Below are positions 1 to 8,891 of a DNA stretch of 64,000 bases, piece after piece. The stretch is taken from assembly GCF_009668025.1 (NCBI RefSeq), contig NZ_WJXZ01000009.1, positions 620,001 through 684,000 of the forward strand, read 5' to 3'. The notes under the pieces are model-generated. The model did no database searches. It worked only from the letters and a program-made list of their open reading frames with translations, and had not been told where the DNA came from. The position numbers were made by a program, and so were the translations under genes. The stretch's first letter is position 1; each line of letters starts with the position of its first letter. This DNA comes from Larkinella terrae (lineage in GTDB: Bacteria > Bacteroidota > Bacteroidia > Cytophagales > Spirosomataceae).

Positions 1-343
1 AATCAATTAATTTTGTGTATTTAATATGTATTAAAATTTCTACAAAAACTTATAGAGATAGAGATGTAAACTTAATGGTTTGGCGAATTCAAGAATTCCA
101 GTTTAATAGCCAAAAATGGTACTTTTATACCATTTATTCGATTAGAATTACCACTTTTAGACAACGATAAGTAGTTTTATTAGCGAAATACCTCCTGAAG
201 TCGTGATTGTTATCCCACTTTTTTCCAGGTAAGTATGAACGTGGAGTAGCCGGATCCAGGAATACAGCAGGAGCCGTACCGGCGATTGTGTCAATCAACT
301 TCTGATCCTATTACCTCTTAATTTTAGCCGATACATTGAGTTT
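1..343. other. AT-rich leader before the first gene; no intact gene
   Basis: This stretch is AT-rich for its first 180 bases and then nearer to coding composition. A short open stretch on the + strand ends in a TGA near 306 and reads like a C-terminal tail (ending VSINF), but it is too short to assign. I see no RNA gene or strong hairpin. The promoter of the gene at 344 should lie here. Confidence 0.3.
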
Positions 344-3046
344 ATGGATTACAAATGGATTTCGAATGCCTTCCTGTGTTTGATGACGGTTTTGAGTGTA
401 GAGGCCTTTTCTCAACAAACAGCCCAGGTCAGGATCGAATGGAAAGAAGGTACGTTGCCATCCGGTACGGTTCAGTTGCAGCACGGGGTTCTGCGTAGAA
501 TCGAAGGGTCAGCCGGAAAAGGCAAAATAAAAGCCCACGCTTTTCAGGTAGGATCAGCCAGCCGACCAGGCATCCTGATCACGATTGATAGCGTCCGGAA
601 CGAATACGGGACCGGAGCCACCGTCGTGTCAATTAAAACGGCTAAAAATCCTTTTTCATTTTTTCTTCGGGATGTTACAGCCACCTCCCCCATTTATCTG
701 CCGGATTATGGCGCCGTTGTATTGAATGCGACGGATAAACGTTCATACCAGGAGGTCGAGGCCACTGTACGTTCCCGAAAAACGATGACCAAACTGCAAC
801 GGATTGAAACCGAGAAAGAAGTTTCCTTTTCCTCGGTTGAAAAGCAGGTCCGAAATATGACCGTACCCACCTGGCTGGGGACCAGCCGGGATTTTAGAAT
901 TTTCGAGCTTGTCGAAAACCTATCGGATGCATCTCAGGGCGAAGCGTCCATTATTTCACCCAAACGATCGTCGACCGCGTTACGACTGGCGGAGACCAAA
1001 AATGAACCGGTTCATTATCTGTACACCTATGGTCGGGGCGTTGGCGTAAAGGAAAATGTTTCGCGCCGTCTGGAACAGGGTACGCTCCCGATTTTACACT
1101 CAACGTTGACCGATGATGAGGTCGTGTATCAATCAACTACGTTTGTATCCCTGGAAAAATCACCTCTTTCGGAGCTGAAAGGGACCGATTTTTGGGTGGC
1201 CGACAGTTTCAGTGGTGGTCACATGTTTACCAAAGAACAGCAGGACCAGGTGAAAACGAGATCAGAAAAAGCACTTAATCCGGACGAAGAAACCGTTTTA
1301 TATTTCCGATCGGAAGTGGTCAACACCGGATCCGTGCCCCGTTACGCGTGGTTTAAGACGCCACGTCCGGGCACTATGTGGTGGCAGAAATTTCCGTATC
1401 GTTTCGATCCAAAAACCGGTTTTTCAGCTTATTCGGAAAACCGGGTTTTCTGTATTTCCAAACTGAACGGAAAACCGCTGCCCGGTGAAGAAATGTCTAT
1501 TTTACTGCAACCCGGTGAAAAAGCGCTGTTTGATTTTTTTATTCCTCATAGTCCTGTTTCTCAGGAACGCGCTGTGCAACTGGCGATGCAGCCGTTTGAA
1601 CAGCGTTACGCTGAAAGCAAGAATTTCTGGCTTGCCAAGCTAAACAAGGCCGCACAAATACACGTCCCCGAAAAGCGGATCAACGAAATGATTCGGGCCG
1701 GATTGTTACACCTCGATCTGATTACCTATGGCAGTGAACCCAACGCCACACTTGCACCGACCATTGGCGTCTATTCACCCATCGGAACCGAAAGCGCGCC
1801 AATCATTCAGTTTTATGCCTCCATGGGCTGGAACGAGGTGGCAAAGAGATCATTGGCTTATTTTTTGGACAAACAGCACGAGGACGGTTTTATCCAGAAT
1901 TTCAATGGGTATATGGTCGAAACCGGGGCTGCCCTGTGGAACATGGGCGAATACTTCCGGTATACCAACGACCGGGAATGGGTCGGGGAAATAAAGGCAA
2001 AACTGATTAAATCCTGTGATTACCTGATCGCGTGGCGCAACCGGAACAAAAAGGAAGAACTGCGCGGCCGGGGGTATGGAATGATCGAAGGGAAAGTAGC
2101 GGATCCCGAAGATCATTTTCATCAATTCATGCTCAATGGATATGCCTACCTTGGCATGAGTCGGAGCGCCGAAATGCTGGCCAGTATTGACCCTGCCCAA
2201 TCCGAAAGGCTCAGAAAGGAAGCGGATGCCTGGAAAGAAGACATCCGCCAGTCGTTTTTTAATTCGGTGGCGTTATCGCCGGTTGTTCCCTTGGGCGATG
2301 GCACCTGGTGTCCAACGGCTCCGCCCTGGACGGAAGGGACCGGTTTGCGAGGGATGTACCAGAAACGCGAAACCTTCTGGTCGCATGGTACGTTTACGGC
2401 ACCGGATGGAATGCTTGGGCCCATGTATCTGGTATTCTGCGAAGTACTGGCCCCCAATGAACCCGCAGCTAAAACGCTACTGAACTACCACAGCGAGCTT
2501 TTCTACCAGGAAAATTCAGCGTTTAGTCAACCCTATTACAGCCGCCATAACTGGATGCAGGCGAAGCTGGGTATGACCAAACCTTTTTTAAGCACTTACT
2601 ACAACACGTTTGCGGCCCATGCCGATCGGGAAACCTACACCTTCTGGGAGCATTTATTCAAGGTAAGTCCGCATAAGACGCATGAGGAAGCCTGGTTTTT
2701 GATGGAAACCCGCTGGATGCTCTATCTGGAAGAGGATCCCAACCTCCGATTGTTCAATACGGTCCCACGCCAATGGCTGGAGCAGGGCAATCAACTAACG
2801 TTGAATAATGTCAGGAGCTATTTCGGTCCGATTTCGACAAATGTAACTTCGGAAGTTGAGAAGGGATACATCACCGCTACCGTGAGCTGTCCGGATCCTC
2901 GTAAACCGAAAGAAGTGTTGATCCGGATCCCGCATCCCGCCGGTAAAAAACCGGTCAAGGTAACCGGAGGGATCTATAACGAACAAACGGAAACCGTCTC
3001 CATAAAACCTTTCTCGGGCCAGGCCGAAATCCGGCTTGACTACTGA
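344..3046 (+). CDS. secreted six-hairpin glycosidase-like protein
   Basis: This 900-residue protein starts with a signal peptide (hydrophobic segment about residues 8-22, cleavage near AFSQ), so it should act in the periplasm or outside the cell. The first 400 residues look beta-rich. The region from about 440 to 780 has the helix-rich pattern of an (alpha/alpha)6 six-hairpin glycosidase, with repeated aromatic and acidic segments such as MGWNEVAKRSLAYFLDKQ and WFLMETRWMLYLEEDP, and a short beta domain closes the protein. That fold is known from rhamnosidase-like and related glycan hydrolases. The assignment is from fold pattern only: substrate and catalytic acids cannot be named. It stands alone, with a regulator scrap just downstream, so a lost glycan-utilisation locus is plausible. 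Confidence 0.55.
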   Translation: MDYKWISNAFLCLMTVLSVEAFSQQTAQVRIEWKEGTLPSGTVQLQHGVLRRIEGSAGKGKIKAHAFQVGSASRPGILITIDSVRNEYGTGATVVSIKTAKNPFSFFLRDVTATSPIYLPDYGAVVLNATDKRSYQEVEATVRSRKTMTKLQRIETEKEVSFSSVEKQVRNMTVPTWLGTSRDFRIFELVENLSDASQGEASIISPKRSSTALRLAETKNEPVHYLYTYGRGVGVKENVSRRLEQGTLPILHSTLTDDEVVYQSTTFVSLEKSPLSELKGTDFWVADSFSGGHMFTKEQQDQVKTRSEKALNPDEETVLYFRSEVVNTGSVPRYAWFKTPRPGTMWWQKFPYRFDPKTGFSAYSENRVFCISKLNGKPLPGEEMSILLQPGEKALFDFFIPHSPVSQERAVQLAMQPFEQRYAESKNFWLAKLNKAAQIHVPEKRINEMIRAGLLHLDLITYGSEPNATLAPTIGVYSPIGTESAPIIQFYASMGWNEVAKRSLAYFLDKQHEDGFIQNFNGYMVETGAALWNMGEYFRYTNDREWVGEIKAKLIKSCDYLIAWRNRNKKEELRGRGYGMIEGKVADPEDHFHQFMLNGYAYLGMSRSAEMLASIDPAQSERLRKEADAWKEDIRQSFFNSVALSPVVPLGDGTWCPTAPPWTEGTGLRGMYQKRETFWSHGTFTAPDGMLGPMYLVFCEVLAPNEPAAKTLLNYHSELFYQENSAFSQPYYSRHNWMQAKLGMTKPFLSTYYNTFAAHADRETYTFWEHLFKVSPHKTHEEAWFLMETRWMLYLEEDPNLRLFNTVPRQWLEQGNQLTLNNVRSYFGPISTNVTSEVEKGYITATVSCPDPRKPKEVLIRIPHPAGKKPVKVTGGIYNEQTETVSIKPFSGQAEIRLDY

Positions 3047-3106
3047 TGATCTTTTACCTGCGGAATTGGGAACAGATACAAAGCCCATCACTCTGGAAAA
3101 GTTGGT

Positions 3107-3240
3107 TGCAACCGAACGGAGCCAATGAGTACATCAGCAAACCATTTCACCCCGACGAATTGCGGTTGCGGCTACACAATTTCCTGGTCCGGCAGCAAAA
3201 TTTACGGGGTCAGGTTCGCCAGCAGCCTGGACGAGTGTTT
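3107..3240 (+). pseudogene. remnant of a response-regulator receiver domain
   Basis: A reading frame here contains GANEYISKPFHPDELRLRL and then HNFLVRQQNLRGQV. This is the typical end of a receiver domain: the conserved Lys-Pro-Phe loop, the last helix, and the Arg/Gln-rich linker seen in hybrid two-component regulators of Bacteroidota. The rest of the receiver, including the phospho-acceptor Asp, and any following AraC-type DNA-binding domain are absent on both sides, so this is a fragment. The frame is technically open from an ATG at 3046 that overlaps the stop of the glycosidase-like gene, but a real 76-residue protein is unlikely. Confidence 0.55.
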
Positions 3241-3440
3241 GAAGCACCAATATGCCCTATGAATGTTACATCCTGACTCGGCTACGGTGCCCGCCGAAAC
3301 CAATGGTTCCAGCACGGCAACGTAGCCTGTAGTCGGGCCAGTTTTTAGATGCCCAGGCTGGAATCCAGCAAGCCAAGTCCGGTGGAAAATCGATGGACTG
3401 GTTGACTGATGCAGGGGATATTGGCCGCTGCTACAAGCGT

Positions 3441-4304
3441 TCAGGTACCCGGAAAATAAGTCGTTTTCAGGTACTCCCGCAGCGAAGTTGGCTTTCGGCC
3501 CAGCAGACGCTCTACTGTATCGTGTGTCCCGGCCAGCATGCCGTGTTGGGTGGCGGCACCCCACTGGGCAAGGAAGTTGGCAACGACTTCGGGGAAGCCA
3601 GCGGCAACTTTCTGCGCGATGTAGGGTGCCAGCTCGCTGCTTTTATAAGTGATGGGCCGACCCGCTAAGGCGGAGAGTTCGCGGGCGATATCTTGAAACG
3701 AATAGGCTTCGCTCCCAGACAGGGTATACTCCTGGTTGTCGTGCCCTCCGCTGGTCAGCAGGGCGGCAGTGGCAGCTGCCAGTTCGGTCCGCTTAACAAA
3801 AGCTATCTTGCCTTCTCCCGCCGGGTAAAGTATTTCGGTGTCTGGCACCTCGCTCCCAATCAGGTACCCAAGGCCTTCGAAGTAGTAGCCGTTTTTGAGA
3901 ATGGTGTATACCAGCCCGGACGCTTTAAGGTAGGCTTCCGTGGCCAGGTCGCTTTCGGTGACCTCCTGCATCACAAAATTTGTGCTGCGCTGGATGCTGG
4001 TATAAAAAAGGTGCTTCACCCCGGCTTCCCTGGCGGCATCGATGACGTTCCGGTGCTGGTGAAACCGGTCGGTAAACGCCACGGCGGAAACCAGCAGCAC
4101 CTGATCGAAGCCTCGAAAGGCTCGCACCAACGCGGGGTAGTCAAAGTAGTTGGCTTGCCGGACGTCTACGCCCCGCTTCATGATGTCCGTGGCTTTACTG
4201 ATATCGCGCACCAGGGCGCCGATTTCTGCGGCCGGGGTAGTGGTGAGCAAAAAGTCGATGGTTTGGTGGCCTAACCCACCGGTGGCTCCAGTTACTAGAA
4301 TCAT
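3441..4304 (-). CDS. qorB: NAD(P)H:quinone oxidoreductase-like protein, QorB/NmrA family
   Basis: The protein opens with MILVTGATGGLGHQTIDFLL, an NmrA-type Rossmann nucleotide-binding loop, and its length of about 287 residues matches the QorB (YtfG) family. These enzymes reduce quinones with NAD(P)H in the cytoplasm. I place the start at the ATG at 4302-4304, because the upstream in-frame ATG would add 15 residues ahead of the conserved glycine loop and run into the operator palindromes. The gene is divergent from an HxlR regulator, the same arrangement as E. coli qorB/ytfH. Expression is therefore probably controlled through the twin palindromes at 4335-4385. The family is clear; the exact substrate is inferred. 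Confidence 0.85.
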   Translation of the reverse strand: MILVTGATGGLGHQTIDFLLTTTPAAEIGALVRDISKATDIMKRGVDVRQANYFDYPALVRAFRGFDQVLLVSAVAFTDRFHQHRNVIDAAREAGVKHLFYTSIQRSTNFVMQEVTESDLATEAYLKASGLVYTILKNGYYFEGLGYLIGSEVPDTEILYPAGEGKIAFVKRTELAAATAALLTSGGHDNQEYTLSGSEAYSFQDIARELSALAGRPITYKSSELAPYIAQKVAAGFPEVVANFLAQWGAATQHGMLAGTHDTVERLLGRKPTSLREYLKTTYFPGT

Positions 4305-4334
4305 ATTAAAAGAAATAAAAACCGGTGTATATTT

Positions 4335-4385
4335 ACTTGCAAATCGCAAGTCAAAGATAGATTAAAATACTTGCAAAATGCAAGT
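4335..4385. promoter_or_regulatory. two palindromic operators between qorB and the HxlR gene
   Basis: Two 17-base palindromes of the form ACTTGC-N5-GCAAGT lie at 4335-4351 and 4369-4385. Their centres are 34 bases apart, about three helical turns, so two regulator dimers could bind on the same face. They sit in the 99-base gap between the divergent starts. HxlR-type (DUF24) regulators are known to bind such inverted repeats and to autoregulate, so these are the likely operators for both genes. Confidence 0.8.
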
Positions 4386-4403
4386 AAAAAATAAAGTGGT
4401 AGT

Positions 4404-4838
4404 ATGAAAGAGCTTAATCAACGTTCTGCCTGCCCCGTCAGCACATCGCTCGATGTGTTGGGTGACAAATGGACTCTACTCATTCTGCGGGATATGGTAT
4501 TCGCGGGGAAGTCAACATATGGTCAATTCCTGCAGTCAGCGGAAAAAATAGCGACTAACATCCTGGCCGATCGCCTGTCGGTCCTGGAGTCGCAAGGCAT
4601 CTTAACCAAGGCTGTGGCCGTTGATAAGAAATCGAAGTTTACATACAGTCTGACGGAAAAAGGGGTTGAGACTATCCCCATTATTGTGGCGCTCATTCTG
4701 TGGGGATCCAAGCATTACATCACCGACATCGACCCTGGTTTACTGAACGAACTTCAGGCCGGAAAAGACTCGGCTATTGAGAAGTACCAACGGCTTGCCC
4801 GCGAAAAGTCCCTGGCAAGCCTGTTGCATGATGCTTGA
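4404..4838 (+). CDS. HxlR-family (DUF24) transcriptional regulator
   Basis: A 144-residue winged-helix protein of the HxlR family: CPVSTSLDVLGDKWTLLILR near the N-terminus, followed by ILADRLSVLESQGIL for the recognition region. A cysteine at residue 10 sits where family members such as YodB, HypR and QorR carry the redox- or quinone-sensing cysteine. Together with the divergent quinone reductase gene, this suggests a sensor of quinones or electrophiles that derepresses its neighbour. The C-terminal 40 residues extend a little past the usual domain. Sensing chemistry is inferred from the conserved position only. Confidence 0.88.
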   Translation: MKELNQRSACPVSTSLDVLGDKWTLLILRDMVFAGKSTYGQFLQSAEKIATNILADRLSVLESQGILTKAVAVDKKSKFTYSLTEKGVETIPIIVALILWGSKHYITDIDPGLLNELQAGKDSAIEKYQRLAREKSLASLLHDA

Positions 4839-5678
4839 TTGCTGCGAGCCGGGATAATAGTTTTTCTATCTACGGGCTTGATCGGGGTAGTCTTGAATTT
4901 CTGCGTTTAGGAAAGGTAAATTTGATACCTGCGATAGGGTTTCAGGTGGTGGCCTATTGTGCTTCTTTCACGAAAGTACTCCCTGTCATGGGCCGATGAC
5001 CGTTTCAGCCTTCCTTTCAGTTTACCAATCAACCTAATAATTGCTTGAAAACCAGAAACCGAATGGTAATTAAAGTACCAATAGGTTTACTCTTATTTCT
5101 GAACTGCCTTTTGACTCCAGCCAGGCTACCTGTTTGCCAGGTTTGGGAGCGGTTTCAATAAGCTTATGAATGCAGATTAAACCGGTCCGTATTTGAAACC
5201 ACCGAACTGGAACATTTCTGGTTCCACCTGCACTCCACGGTCTGATTGAGCAAAAGGTGGTGAATAATCTTCCTTTTCAAATCGGGGAACCAGTGCAGGT
5301 GGGTGCGAATATCATCGTCAAGTATCCATTTCTCCGCCTTTGTCTCGTCCTGAAATCCGTTGCCCCCTAAGTTGCTACTTTATCAATCCTACTTTGCCTT
5401 CTTCAAATGAAAGGAACTTGTAAGAAGTTGGAACAAAATGCCTATCCTGGTTATAAATCCTATGGAAATGGACAGGTTATTCAAAACATTTAGACAAAAA
5501 CTATAAAAACTAGCATTTTTTATCCAACTTATCAGTATAAATAATTAAAATGATTTCTGACTGGTGGATCGCCATTTTGGAATTTACCAGTCGCATTCTG
5601 TGAGCAACAAAAATTAAATCTAACCAGCAAACAGCTTTCCTATTCACCCTTACAATTCCATCAAATTCTTCCCGATTT
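4839..5678. other. 840-base gap ahead of the SusC gene, possibly with decayed coding DNA
   Basis: No intact gene is visible. On the + strand, about 5230-5370 reads QKVVNNLPFQIGEPVQVGAN and on to a stop. Its shape faintly resembles the end of a TonB-type energy transducer, but the match is weak. A short frame from about 5063 has a hydrophobic start and stops after 33 codons. The last 150 bases become AT-rich and should hold the susC promoter. Confidence 0.3.
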
Positions 5679-8600
5679 ATGAAACAAAACTATCCATTTC
5701 AAACGAAAGGGCATCGCGACTGGCTCCCGGCCCGACGTCGCTTTGCTGAACAAGAAGGATCTCTAACCCGAGCAGCCCATTTTAAGGGATTGGTTCCCAA
5801 ATCGCTTCTTGTAATCCTGATTTTGTTCATGTCCGGTCAACTGCTGTTTGCGCAGGGCCGCAGGGTATCAGGAACGGTCCTGGATAATGGTGATGCCCCC
5901 CTGCCCGGAGCAAATGTTCAGTTAAAAGGAACCAGCACCGGCACGGTTACCGATGCCGATGGAAAGTTCAGCATCCAGGCACAGGAAGGTGCGGTTTTGG
6001 TGGTTAGTTATATTGGCTATATCACGCAGGAGGTGCCTGTCGGTACGCAAACAACACTAACTATTACCCTGAAGTCTGCCGAGTCATCGCTTTCCGAGGT
6101 GGTCGTTGTCGGCTACGGAACCAGGACGAAAGCCAATTTGACCGGTTCGGTCACGACGGTTTCGGGCAAAGAACTGACTGAGCGGCCTGTACCCAATGTG
6201 CAGAATCTTTTGCAGGGCCGGGTGACCGGTTTGGATGTCATCCAGTCTACGGGGGAACCGGGACGTGATGATGCTGCGTACCAATTGAGGGGATTTGGTT
6301 CTTTCGGAGCATCCAATGGCCCCCTGATCCTTGTGGATGGAATTATCGGTACGATCAAGAATCTTTCTCCGCAGGATATCGAAAGTGTTACCGTTTTGAA
6401 AGATGCGGCTTCGTCGTCTATTTATGGGGCTCGTGCGGGCAACGGGGTCATTTTGATCACCACCAAAAAGGGCAAGGCCGGCTCGTCAGAAATCGAATAT
6501 TCGGGAAGCTATGGAATTAGCGAAGCTACCCGAACGCCGGAACTCATTACGAACTCGGTGCAATACATGGAAATGTACAACGCAGCGCGGGCACGAAGCG
6601 GACAAACCCCGCTTTACACGCAGGCGCAAATTGATCTGTACAGAAACAATTCCAACAACCCTCAATATCCTAACTTTAACTGGCTGGATTATGTCCTGGG
6701 GAAAGGTCCGATTGTCAATCACCACCTGGGCTTCAGCGGGGGTAATGAGAAAACGCTTTATAATGTTTCGTTCAATTACCTGGATCAGAACAGCATCACG
6801 AAAGGGTATTTATACAAACGTTACAATGGTCTGATCGATTTTTCCAGCCAGATCCATAAAAGGGTACGGATCGGTACAAATTTGAATCTATCGTTTCAGG
6901 ATGCGAAGGCACCCTGGCTGGTCAATGACGATTTGCTGCTGCTGGCCTACGCTTCGGCCCCCACATTCATGCCTTTCCTGCCGGATGGCAGCGGAAGAGC
7001 AACCAACCGCGATTTCATCGGGAACGGAGCAGGCAACCGGAGTGTGGAGGAAGTATACGCCACCGGAGGTCAGTTTACGAAAACCTACAACATCAATGCC
7101 CAGGCTTTTGCAGAAATTGATATCCTGAAAGGGTTGAAATGGATTAGCAAAGCCGGATTGACTTTTTTGAACAGTCAATATAAAAACCGGCAATTTTCCT
7201 CTCCATCCTATGCGTATCAACCCGACGCGTCAGGTGCTTATGTTCAGGTTGCCAACGGGAATCCCACGTTTTCAGGACTTCGCCAGGAGGAAGGCCGCAG
7301 CATCACGAAAACTTTTTTCAGTACGCTGAACTACACCCGGCAATTTGGACAGGATCACAATCTGGGGCTTCTGGCAGGGTTTGAACAACAGAACAACTTA
7401 ACGGAGAACATCATCGGTCAGCGGTACGACTTTCCAAACACAACCATCATGGTGCTGGATGGTAGTGGCGCCAACAATCAGGTGACGGGTGGTACGGCAT
7501 CGGAATGGGCCTTGCGATCAACTTTTGGTCGCGCTACCTACGACTACAAAGGCAAATATTTCGTGGAAGGCAATATTCGCCGGGACGGAAGTTCGCGGTT
7601 TGGCCCGGACTATCGGTTTGGTACATTTGGCGGAGGTTCGGCCGGCTGGAGACTCTCCGAAGAAGGATTCATCAGAAACACATTATCCTGGGTGAATAAC
7701 CTGAAACTCAGAGCTTCGTACGGTGTTTTGGGCAATCAGGAACTGGGAAATTCCCTGGTAAACGGGACCAGCATCAATGGAACCTATCCGTACCAGGATG
7801 TACTCAGTCTGACGGCTTACCCGTACTCAACGCTGGCTTCCGGCGCTCAGCTGACCCGTTTGGTGACCAAAGATCTGAGGTGGGAAAAAACTTCCATGCT
7901 GGATTTCGGTCTGGATATCGATCTTTTCAGAGGGCTTTTCGGCGCAACCATCGACTGGTATCGGCGTAATACCTCCGATATTCTTTCCACGCGGGCGGAT
8001 TTGCCAAGCAGTGTTGGTTTGACGCCACCGATTGTCAATGCCGGAGCCATGCAAAACCAGGGCATTGAACTGGAACTACGGCACCGGAAGAGTATTGGCG
8101 ATTTCAATTATGGGGTTAGCGTGCTGTTTCACAAATACAACAACAAGGTTACCAAGCTGTTAGCTCCAACGCTGGGTACGATCGAGGTGGGTCAGCCTTA
8201 TAATAACTTCTTTGTCTACGACTGGATTGGGGTATTCCAAAGTCAGGCCGAAATCGATAACTCCCCCAAACAACCCTCCTCGGGTACGTTAAAGCCCGGT
8301 GATCTGAAAATCCGGGATGTAGATGGCAACGGTACGGTGGGACCGGAAGACCGGATTCGAATCAGCCGGTTTCCCAAATACAACTATTCGTTCAACCTGA
8401 ATGCAGGTTGGAAAGGATTTAGCCTGACTGCTTTTTTCCAGGGTGTTCAGGGGGTGAATACCCAGACAACCGGCTGGGGTTACGAACCCTTTCAACAAGG
8501 CTCAGCCCCCCCGATTCGATTCCTGAACGCCTGGTCTCCAACCAACCCAAGCAACACCGTTCCAGCGACCTATTTGACGGGTTATGCGGGCGTAGCCGGG

Positions 8601-8849
8601 TATTCTTCAACCTACTTCATTCAGGATGCTTCGTACCTGCGCCTAAAGAACCTCTACCTGTCTTACGCGCTTAACGACAAGATTTTGAAGAAGATCAGAT
8701 TGAAAGGATTGACGGTTTACCTTTCCGGGGATAACCTGTTGACCTGGACGAAGTATGAAGGGAACGATCCCGAGCGGGCCGGTTCCGGCCGGTTTGCCCA
8801 GTTCCCGCAATTGCGGATTTACACGGCTGGCTTAAGCTTTAAGTTCTAA
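5679..8849 (+). CDS. SusC/RagA-type TonB-linked outer-membrane receptor
   Basis: This 1056-residue protein is the outer-membrane channel of a SusC/SusD nutrient uptake pair, energised by TonB. A basic 41-residue leader precedes the hydrophobic signal segment (42-57) and cleavage near FAQ. A carboxypeptidase-regulatory-like domain follows (about 62-145, with LPGANVQLKGTSTGTVTDAD). The plug domain starts at VVVVGYGTRTKANLTGSV and contains ILVDGI and the VTVLKDAASSSIYG motif. The rest is beta-barrel, ending in the C-terminal aromatic SFKF. It has no STN domain and no adjacent anti-sigma gene, unlike the second pair at 34.3 kb. The partner SusD starts 42 bases downstream. The substrate is unknown, probably an oligosaccharide or peptide. 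Confidence 0.95.
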   Translation: MKQNYPFQTKGHRDWLPARRRFAEQEGSLTRAAHFKGLVPKSLLVILILFMSGQLLFAQGRRVSGTVLDNGDAPLPGANVQLKGTSTGTVTDADGKFSIQAQEGAVLVVSYIGYITQEVPVGTQTTLTITLKSAESSLSEVVVVGYGTRTKANLTGSVTTVSGKELTERPVPNVQNLLQGRVTGLDVIQSTGEPGRDDAAYQLRGFGSFGASNGPLILVDGIIGTIKNLSPQDIESVTVLKDAASSSIYGARAGNGVILITTKKGKAGSSEIEYSGSYGISEATRTPELITNSVQYMEMYNAARARSGQTPLYTQAQIDLYRNNSNNPQYPNFNWLDYVLGKGPIVNHHLGFSGGNEKTLYNVSFNYLDQNSITKGYLYKRYNGLIDFSSQIHKRVRIGTNLNLSFQDAKAPWLVNDDLLLLAYASAPTFMPFLPDGSGRATNRDFIGNGAGNRSVEEVYATGGQFTKTYNINAQAFAEIDILKGLKWISKAGLTFLNSQYKNRQFSSPSYAYQPDASGAYVQVANGNPTFSGLRQEEGRSITKTFFSTLNYTRQFGQDHNLGLLAGFEQQNNLTENIIGQRYDFPNTTIMVLDGSGANNQVTGGTASEWALRSTFGRATYDYKGKYFVEGNIRRDGSSRFGPDYRFGTFGGGSAGWRLSEEGFIRNTLSWVNNLKLRASYGVLGNQELGNSLVNGTSINGTYPYQDVLSLTAYPYSTLASGAQLTRLVTKDLRWEKTSMLDFGLDIDLFRGLFGATIDWYRRNTSDILSTRADLPSSVGLTPPIVNAGAMQNQGIELELRHRKSIGDFNYGVSVLFHKYNNKVTKLLAPTLGTIEVGQPYNNFFVYDWIGVFQSQAEIDNSPKQPSSGTLKPGDLKIRDVDGNGTVGPEDRIRISRFPKYNYSFNLNAGWKGFSLTAFFQGVQGVNTQTTGWGYEPFQQGSAPPIRFLNAWSPTNPSNTVPATYLTGYAGVAGYSSTYFIQDASYLRLKNLYLSYALNDKILKKIRLKGLTVYLSGDNLLTWTKYEGNDPERAGSGRFAQFPQLRIYTAGLSFKF

Positions 8850-8891
8850 GAATTGGGGACCTGATTCACGCTGATTTTAACTGGAAAACAA

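Noticed and set aside
1850-2457. Long antisense frames inside the glycosidase-like gene
   Set aside because: They mirror the coding strand's composition and have no domain content; similar shadows inside susC, PSD1, mutS and the ThuA gene were left out for the same reason.
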